Source: Isoetes taiwanensis | Taxonomy: Eukaryota > Streptophyta > Lycopodiopsida > Isoetales > Isoetaceae | Length of the DNA stretch: 64,000 nucleotides | Reading direction: 5' to 3' | Assembly: GCA_021234155.1 (NCBI GenBank) | Contig: JAJEKV010000030.1 | Coordinates: forward strand, 818,901 to 882,900 | Shown here: positions 56,510 through 64,000 of the stretch, piece by piece | Layout: every line of letters begins with the position of its first letter | Position numbering within the stretch: position 1 is the first letter of the stretch | Translations under genes and position numbers: made by a program | Notes under the pieces: generated by a model | Told to the model about the DNA's origin: nothing | Databases searched by the model: none | The model's input: the letters and a program-made list of their open reading frames with translations, nothing else

Positions 56510-58350
56510 TCCTTAAATACTTCAGAAAATATTGGCATACCAAGTGTATAATCTTGATACGGTGTGCAGGATATATCGATGGACTGCCTGCCATCTCTGC
56601 AGACAGCAACAATAGTCAACAACAACAATAACTTCCTCTGAATTGGCATGCATATAAACAAATATTCTAATCCAAATTTCTGGTAGGATAAGCCCAATCA
56701 TAATAGCTTCTATATGATCCAGTTCTCAACGAAAACTGTGTGAATAATGTGGATAGGCCAAATCGATTTAGCAGATCCAAGAACGAGGCTTTTATTTGCA
56801 AAAGACCTTCATGAGAGAGCTTTCTGGCATGGATTCTAGAGCCTTTGAATCTTTTGTCATGTTTTTAAATATAAATTTTTGGTTAATTTACATCTTTATG
56901 GAGCTAACCAATCTTGGGCAAACCAATGTACCATGGTGTTATCTAACATAAATATAGGAAGTGCATATCAGTTCACTGTAGTGTAGCACAATAGCTGATG
57001 TACCGACTCTGATGATCAAAACCTTCACTGAAGTAGCTAAGAAAAACTAAGAATATTAATGATCTGCAAATGGATCAAAGGTAGTAATTTTTTGTAATAT
57101 AACAATAAGCACATAAAATCTTCAATTTGCAATAAATTTCACACTTCTGTAGAAGAATATCAGACAATGCAGGAAATTGGGACAATGAAGAGACGAAAGG
57201 TACCTAGCAGGTAAAAATAAATTGCTTGAAATTAATTATGTGATCTTAAACAAACGTAGATGAATTGAAGCAAAACGGCTACGAAAAGATCATTGTTGAG
57301 AAGTCTAACGGCAATCAAAGTTCATGATAGAGCAGGTCCCAATCTGAAAACTTCAGCCCAACATGTCAACTTCAGAATCTAAGAATGTACTTGTATTTTG
57401 AGTCCCCCTTCATGTTACAACAGTCGAAGGTTTCACAGACATAAACGGTGCAGACATCAAAGCGTTCTAACTATAAATAACTTAACTGCCTACTGAGGGA
57501 ATCAAGTTGACCTGTTCCGGAATTTGTGGAGATGGTTGATGACAATGGAATAGGCAAAGCTTTTAGCTCGTCAAAGCTTGAATCCAATGATATTTCAGCA
57601 GGTTTTGACATTTTCTTTACGAAAGATATAGAGATCCGACTTCCAATAGAAAAACCTTTCGCAATGGCAACTTAAATCATAGAATGAAATCCAATTAGGC
57701 AATGTCTATGCCATGACAATGATACAATCTTTAAGCATAGTATTCTGATATAGAACTGAAGCCCAATGCTTAAGAATGAAAAATTGCTCATACCGTGAGG
57801 AAACATTCTGCAGCTCCGGCCTCTGCCACGGTTGCTTAAACCATAGCAGTATGAAAGGAGGCACGGCCATGTCGCTGGCCTTGTTTGCCATACCTCTGCG
57901 CTTCTGTCTCCAAAGGACATACAATAGGAGAAAACCAAAATGTATGAAAGGAGCCATGGCAATGGCGCTGGCCTTGTTTTCGCTACAAAGCAACCTCAAA
58001 CAATGAAGGATTTAGCTAAACCAAGTAATAGATGGAAAGTGCAGCAAGTAAGGACAGCGAAAACTCACCTTATACCTGACTGCGAAGCATACGCATCATA
58101 GTCTGGAGGAGCTCCACATCGCCGCCATTACACAGACATGAAATGAATCGAAAGCCAAAAAAAAGGATGACGTCATGGACCTATATTTTCCCATAACATT
58201 ATTATTGGTCGATAGATTTAAGTGTTAAAAAATTGCTTGTTATTTATGCAAGCAATCTTACTAATGGATTTATTAATGATGCCTAATTGCTATCACATAC
58301 ATTAAAATGCATTAAATGCAATTAATATAGACATATAAGGTGGCATTTAA
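56510..58350. other. Intergenic spacer with 93-bp duplication
   Basis: TATGAAAGGAG(G/C)CA(C/T)GGC(C/A)ATG(T/G)CGCTGGCCTTGTTT occurs at about 57850 and 57943. Nothing else is recognised. Confidence 0.55.
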
Positions 58351-58359
58351 TATCATTGA

Positions 58360-58620
58360 CTTTTTATCGACGGTCGAGATCAAATCCTAAAATCTGATGG
58401 CCCAAATCAAAAGCCCCAAATAAGGGGCTTTTATCTGGGCCGTCATTCTCGCATGTTCAACGGCCTAGATGAATCCAGATTAAGCTCCACCCTTATGGAT
58501 AGAGATTTGGGTGGCGCAACGTGGACCGTCCAGATCTGAGATCGACGGCTGGCGCTGCGACACCCAAATCTCTATCCATAAGGGGGCAGCTTAAGTTATT
58601 TTATATATATACTGAACTGA
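58360..58620. repeat. MITE-like foldback repeat, copy 1
   Basis: Small hairpin AAAAGCCCC/GGGGCTTTT (58409-58432), then a long imperfect inverted repeat with 32-base arms AAGCTCCACCCTTATGG.../...AGGGGGCAGCTT (58482-58513 and 58561-58592) around a GATCTGAGATCGACGG centre, then a TATATATATAC tail. Confidence 0.88.
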
Positions 58621-58989
58621 TATACAAGTCTTTGTACTATCAGTGGGTTTATCAACTATGGTTTATGAACATTTGTAAGTAAAGTTCAAGATGAAGAAGA
58701 TCAAGAGTAGAAGGATTTTTTATTTTATTTTTTTTCCTTCGAAACATCTAGGATGAAACATTAATTTTTTCTTGCCACCTCATCAGCCGCCTTGGCACCT
58801 CATAAATATGACATTGAATGCCAATGCACTACATTTAACAACTGCGGTCAATCAATTAGAAATAAGCATCGACGGCTAAATTAAAAGCCCCAAACTTGCT
58901 GCCACCTCATCACATGGCATTTATTACACTCAATATGCGTGGCGATATCTGGGCCATTCATGTCACACATTCAACGGCCGAGATCGGTC

Positions 58990-59280
58990 ATAATGTGGCA
59001 TTAAATGCAATTCCATATACCGATGGCTCGGATTAAATTCCCAAATCTAACGGTCTAAAACAAAAGCCCCAAATAAAGGGGCTTTTGATCTGGGTCGTCC
59101 ATCCAGCACATTCGACGGCCCAGATGAATCCAACTCAAGCTGGACCCTTATAAGTAGAGATTTGGGTGGCGCAACGTGGGCCATCCAGATCTGAGATCGA
59201 CGGCCGATGCGGCAACACCCAAATCCCTACTTATAAGGGGCAGCTTATATAATTGTATATATACAAGAAATTTAATACGT
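58990..59280. repeat. MITE-like foldback repeat, copy 2
   Basis: Same order as copy 1: hairpin at 59062-59086, long inverted-repeat arms at 59137-59168 and 59216-59246, same TATATATAC tail. A third, partial copy of the hairpin side lies at 58860-58990, and a tail-like fragment at about 60455-60500. Confidence 0.88.
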
Positions 59281-59289
59281 CCTACGGCG

Positions 59290-59950
59290 CATTGTTCCAG
59301 TTTTAGCATGTTCTTACGGTGACCAACGATTCTATTGAGATTCTCTTGTGATTCCTCTATATTCTTCAACATTCTATGTATTATATTTAGTACTCATGAA
59401 GATTCCCCTAGGTTCTCTTAGAATTTTCTATTTTGATTGAGGTGCTTACCCATGAGCATTTAAAACCTTCCAAAATAATCTATTTGGATCAGGTAACATT
59501 TTATTTTAAAATATTTTCTATTTTTTAGTGAGGTGCTTGCCCCTGAGCATCTAGAATATTTTTTTTTCAAGATTTATATTGTACACCTTTATTATGAAAC
59601 ATTTTAGAACATTCTATTGTAAGCTCTTTGCAAAATCTTAAAAAACTCTAAGATTTATCAAGATTTTTTTAAATTCCCTTAGATATTATGAAGATTCCCT
59701 TAGATTCAATTAGATTTTAAGAGATTTCGTTAGACTTGTATATTTTCTAGATTCTCTTACAATTTATGAGATTTCCTTATATTCCCTTTAATTCTCACGG
59801 ATTCCTTACATTTCTAGAAATTTCTAGAACATTTTAGAACTTTACGGAACATTTTGAAACTTTCAAAACATCCTAGAATATTATAGTCTATTTTATCTTA
59901 ATTAGAATATTACCCTTAAGTATATTTGAAACATAAATTATTCATAGAAT
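59290..59950. other. AT-rich spacer
   Basis: No gene. Loosely repeated ATTCCCTTAGATT and GAACATTTTAGAAC words suggest a decayed low-complexity array. Confidence 0.5.
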
Positions 59951-59954
59951 TAAT

Positions 59955-60012
59955 GCTTGGTCTAGTGGTTAGAGTGGGGGTTTGGGGGTTGAGGATCGGG
60001 GTTGAATCCCCT
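59955..60012 (+). mobile_element. tRNA-related SINE head
   Basis: TGGTCTAGTGG (59958-59968) matches a Pol III A box, and GGTTGAATCC (60000-60009) a B box, 32 bases apart, as in plant SINE heads. A cloverleaf with anticodon arm is not formed, so this is not called a tRNA gene. Confidence 0.55.
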
Positions 60013-60490
60013 CAATAACATAAAAATTTTAAAAGCCTTTCCTTAAGGGCGAGCATTCAATATGAGCCTTAGGATCTTGGGACTCGATCAACGATCAAAA
60101 TCTCACCATATAAAAGCAATATGGTAGTAAGATTCATTACATATAATTTCTAAAGCCACGTGGGCCGGTAGGATGTGTTCCGAACCCCGTGGAGTCGGAT
60201 CTCGGGCCTGACCCGGTCGAGGATCGAATCAATCACGGGCCGTAGGGCATGGTGCATATTACATATGTAAACTCCCATGCCCCGGGCCGTAGGATCGTCC
60301 CAAACCCGTGGCCGTCCCGGATCTCGAGCGGACTGGCCGGATAAAGCTGTAAACATAAGAACATATATATAGATCGGATCGGATATCTGAGGGGTGCTTG
60401 GCAATGGCGAGATGATTTGCATTAGACCCGTCGATTTCCTGATCGGCCGGTCGAGATGAAAATCTCTATGGACAAGGGGGGTGCTTAGGT
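60013..60490. other. Spacer, GC-richer in part
   Basis: 60150-60430 repeats CGTGGGCCGTAGGAT-like words and ends in a fragment like the tail of the 58-59 kb foldback repeat. No gene is supported. Confidence 0.45.
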
Positions 60491-60491
60491 T

Positions 60492-61442
60492 ATTGTATAT
60501 ATATTATGATATGATATGATATATATTATGATATAACTGACATATGATATGTATGAGATATATCATATATATGTTATAAGTGTCATATATCTTTAATATA
60601 TAAGATATATCATAATATATATCATATATGTCATATATCTCCTATATATAACATACGTCATAACATATATATCATATGTCATATATCTATTGCATATATG
60701 ACATATCATATAAATACGAAGTCATATGACATATATATGTCATGTCATATATCTGTTATATATGGGATATATCATATCAGGGTATATATATATAACTGAT
60801 ATATGATATGTATGAGATATATCATATATGTGTTATAAGTGTCATATATCTTTAATATATGAGATATATCATAATATATCTTCTATATATGACATACGTC
60901 ATAACATATATCATATGTCATATATCTATTGCATATATGACATATCATATAAATACAACATATATCATATGTCATATATCAATTGCATATATGACATATC
61001 ATATAAATACGAAGTCATATGACATATATATGTCATGTCATATATCTGTTATATATAGGATATATCATATCAGGGTGTATATATATAACTGATATATATG
61101 ACATATATATGTCATGTCATATATATGTTATATATGGGATATATCATATCAGGGTGTATATATATAACTGATATATGATATGTATGAGATATATCATATA
61201 TGTGTTATAAGTGTCATATATCTTTAATATATGATATATATCATAATATATCTCCTATATATGACATACGTCATAACATATATATCATATGTCATATATC
61301 TATTGCATATATGACATATCATATAAATACAACATATATCATATGTCATATATCTATTGCATATATGACATATCATATAAATACGAAGTCATATGACATA
61401 TATATGTCATGTCATATATCTGTTATATATGGGATATATCAA
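60492..61442. repeat. ATAT-rich higher-order tandem array
   Basis: Almost entirely A/T with G and C at fixed spots. TTATAAGTGTCATATATCTTTAATATAT recurs at 60574, 60833 and 61205, and GACATATATATGTCATGTCATATATCTGTTATATA near 60730, 61021 and 61396. Longer blocks of about 260-370 bp are repeated. Many words are palindromic (CATATATATG), so cruciforms are expected. The Tyr/Ile-rich ORFs across it are not genes. Confidence 0.93.
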
Positions 61443-61578
61443 GCATGATTTCATTAATTGGAGAAAATAACGCAATTTTGAGAGTTTTAAGCACACCTAA
61501 TTTGCTCAAGCACAAATACTTTCACCTAGTTCTCGAGCCCAAGAAACATGAGGTAATTAACGACACATATACATACAA

Positions 61579-62300
61579 ATGATGTGTTATACTTGTACGT
61601 GTACATGATACTTGTAGAAGCCCAATAATGGCCCTACATTCTACACCAATAATTCACATCAATAATTTTACTTCACTATAAAAGCATTTCGATTTCGGTA
61701 AAAGAAGTCATTCATCTTCCATGGCCTCCTCGATGCCTGCGTCGAGCACATCAGATCTTTCAAGTGCTACTTGAGCTACAACGATCGGAATGAATGCGCA
61801 AAGAAATGGTGTTAATCTTGATCCATGGCTCCAATCAAAGGCCGATGGTCCCTTTAGTGCTTAAGAAGCTCACTTTCGTGTTAAAGTCCACATTTACTTG
61901 GCTTCCTCATCGGGAGATCTATGAAATTTGAATAAGCATCCACGAGCTTTGATGTTGATGATGAGTGAACCGTATTCCGCTAAGGATATAATAATGACAT
62001 GAAGTACCTATGAACTATGTATTACACTCAATGTTATCTCGATGATGACTCATTGTATTTGTTTATGATATAATAATGGTATGAAGCACCTATGAACTAT
62101 GTTTTAAAAAGCATACACATATCCATAACGAAAGATGTATTATAATTGTATGTATACAATGGGTCATACACACGCAATAATGGCGGTAAGTCTACCCCAA
62201 TAATTCACCTCAATAATTCTACTTCACTATAAAAGCTTCTCACTTAGGGCTAAAGTTCATTCATCTCCATGGATTTTTTTTCGCCTTCATCGGTTCACCA
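61579..62300 (+). repeat. Diverged tandem duplication, period about 550 bp, each copy with a TATA box
   Basis: GATGTRTTATA.TTGTA.GT.TACA, CAATAATGGC and CCAATAATTCAC.TCAATAATT.TACTTCACTATAAAAGC occur in both copies. TATAAAAG is at 61677-61684 and 62228-62235. CCATGG follows 35-40 bases after each. No long ORF starts at either ATG, so these look like duplicated promoters cut from their gene. Confidence 0.75.
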
Positions 62301-62449
62301 CATCGGCGATCAAGTGCTTTCAAATGAGCCACTTTCGATCTTGTTGGTTGCCTAGAGCGGGCATCTTCTTCTTGATCCCTACTAGCGAAGAAAAGCTTTG
62401 GTACCGGAGATTCGTTGCCCTACGTCAATTCGTGTTATGATCCATCCGA

Positions 62450-62900
62450 TTTGGCTTCCGAGCATGAGCTATGAGATATCGGGGATCACTACTACAAGAT
62501 CCCGAAGATGAATGAATCACCGATTCAACATGTTATAGTGTAAGAGCTCTTATGTTAAGATGAAAAATGCAAGGCGTAATGAATAATAAATAGTCTATTG
62601 TAGTGATGTTATGGATAATAAATAGTCTATTGTGAAATGCTTTAATGCACGCGTGAGATTCAAGTTTCATCTCCATCCTCGGATGCCTCTTTAGCAAGCA
62701 ATTCATGTAGTGGATTCCTACAATAGGAGGGTATCACAACCAATAATGGCTTGGTTCCACAAACCAAGCATAGTCTATCGTTTTGAGAGGCCGATAGCGT
62801 GGTCCGTCATTAGAATTAGGCCTCCACTTCTTATGCTAGCCGATCATCGATCTTGTTGGCGTGCGAGGTGCCTTTTCTAGCCACAGGGCTCCCACCAAGA
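62450..62900. other. Spacer with short tandem duplication
   Basis: GAATAATAAATAGTCTATTGT and GGATAATAAATAGTCTATTGT lie about 33 bases apart near 62580-62632. No gene is supported. Confidence 0.5.
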
Positions 62901-62913
62901 AACAAAAACCTCG

Positions 62914-63333
62914 TTATAATGAGGCGATGGGATCTTGTATTGGATCCTCTTCCGCATCGCTACCCATGTAGGACATGCATCTGGCGGTCTTCTGAAGAAA
63001 CATACCTTCGTACATCTTGGTATGGGTCAAATATCTCCACTTTGCATTCTTGGGTTTATCCTTAGCGGGTCCAACATAGGCAAATGAGGGCGTCATATCG
63101 ATCGACACGAATAGATTGGACTCTTGAAGCACAACTTGCCTTGTTTGAGGCGAAGTTACGAATTTACGGATTGCCGGGGGTATTTCACCTGACCGCGCAT
63201 CGCACCACCGGTAGTCCATGACCTCGTTCATGTAGGTATTAGACCACGAGTTCACACCACCGGAGATGTTAGCCCAATGCATCATGTACTGCCCGCAATG
63301 GGCGACCTCAATGCTCCTATGTCCTTGAGGCAT
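62914..63333 (-). CDS. Uncharacterised minus-strand ORF, possible gene fragment
   Basis: The 139-codon frame has a mixed, non-repetitive composition (for example YMMHWANISGGVNSWSNTYM, then NEVMDYRWCDARSGEIPPAI). Coding-like sequence in changing frames continues upstream on the minus strand to about 63700 (GGWPLMYYKMRPGHRE near 63390 in another frame). No domain is recognised. It could be an exon of a decayed transposon or host gene that extends past the window edge. The start codon is not supported by anything but the frame. Confidence 0.3.
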   Translation of the reverse strand: MPQGHRSIEVAHCGQYMMHWANISGGVNSWSNTYMNEVMDYRWCDARSGEIPPAIRKFVTSPQTRQVVLQESNLFVSIDMTPSFAYVGPAKDKPKNAKWRYLTHTKMYEGMFLQKTARCMSYMGSDAEEDPIQDPIASL

Positions 63334-63339
63334 GTATAT

Positions 63340-64000
63340 GGCGGCTTGGTCTGGGGCGAGCCAATCGATATCTTTGGCAAACCATTGTCATCGCTTTCCA
63401 CATCAGAATACCCTTTTCGGCAATCATTCTCTATGACCGGGTCTCATCTTGTAATACATTAATGGCCACCCATCATTCATGCGAGAACTTGAATAATAAG
63501 GGCTCCAGTGACCCACCAAGCGGTCCTTCTTATCGAGGGAATGTAACCTTTTACGAACCCCTTCCAATGGGGAACCCCGGTAACAAGGTATGGTGTCGGT
63601 GCCTTTGTGCTACATTCGGAAGAGTTGCATTGGTTACGGAATAGTTAGAGCATCCAGGCACTGCGCGTGCGTTGAATAGTTACCGAAGAGCGCATCAATG
63701 TCATCATGAGTGTGTGGCCTACCATCATGAAGCCTTTTTTGTATTTGATCAAAACACCCAACCACACAAGATAGGATAGATAGAGAAGAGATATCCGTTC
63801 TTGTTACGCCCCATGTGATTGTCTAGCTACAAGTAGAGCCTAGGTAACCTCTTAAATTAATGGGCTGGTTGCTTAGGAGGTGCTACAAAGTCTACCCTAG
63901 TGCAATTGTTTTTTTGTCCTCAACCCTCAAGACTATTTAGGAGTGCGGTTCCCCTATGCCCTCGGTAGAGCTTCTTCTCTCAAATGGCCCCAATTGTCTT
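63340..64000. other. Window end, possibly upstream part of the minus-strand fragment
   Basis: No confident feature. Short open pieces on the minus strand may belong to the ORF at 62914-63333. Confidence 0.3.

Noticed and set aside
59955-60012. Intact tRNA gene
   Set aside because: A and B boxes are present, but no anticodon arm or matched acceptor stem. A SINE head is more likely.
60828-61448. Tyr/Ile-rich ORFs in the ATAT array
   Set aside because: Low-complexity translations of a DNA repeat.

Overview
This is a nuclear window from a land plant. It carries one intact spliced gene, decayed copies of plant-type genes that keep their introns, plant L1-like LINEs, a chromodomain Ty3/Gypsy element with a tRNA-iMet primer binding site, and long AT-rich spacers. 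The transposon load and the Replitron-like HUH element make a large-genome lineage such as a fern possible, but the sequence alone does not prove it.

Layout. 1-2380 is AT-rich spacer. 2388-6870 is the most unusual locus: a direct tandem duplication of about 2.07 kb carrying a Rep/HUH-endonuclease-like gene (HLHYQ, then YCMK 51 residues later), a conserved downstream ORF, and an embedded tRNA-like fold with a Pol III B box. 8192-14118 is a decayed plus-strand LINE. 15218-31157 is the wreck of a UBP15/16-type ubiquitin-specific protease. An intron next to its catalytic-Cys exon was hit by a minus-strand LINE, which was then split by a 13.1-kb Gypsy element (15567-28699) with an unusually long leader. 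32055-32250 is a minus-strand tRNA-derived SINE. 32699-35575 is the one intact gene: DDRGK1/UFBP1 of the UFM1 pathway, 8 exons, 298 aa. 36880-40690 is another decayed plus-strand LINE. 41164-41870 is a four-exon remnant of a DRP1-type dynamin-related (phragmoplastin) gene. 42-64 kb is mostly spacer, with a two-hairpin dispersed repeat (42.1 and 48.6 kb), an 88-bp palindrome, a LINE 3' end (51.7 kb), local duplications, MITE-like inverted repeats (58.4-59.3 kb), a tRNA-related SINE head (59.95 kb), a 0.95-kb ATAT higher-order array and a 550-bp duplication with a TATA box in each copy.

How it fits together. The only gene expected to make a full protein is DDRGK1, an ER-membrane partner of the UFM1 E3 ligase UFL1. 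The rest records transposition and gene decay. The UBP locus gives a relative order: gene, then LINE, then Gypsy. The Rep-like tandem array is the best candidate for an under-described system: a rolling-circle-type eukaryotic transposon in a plant.
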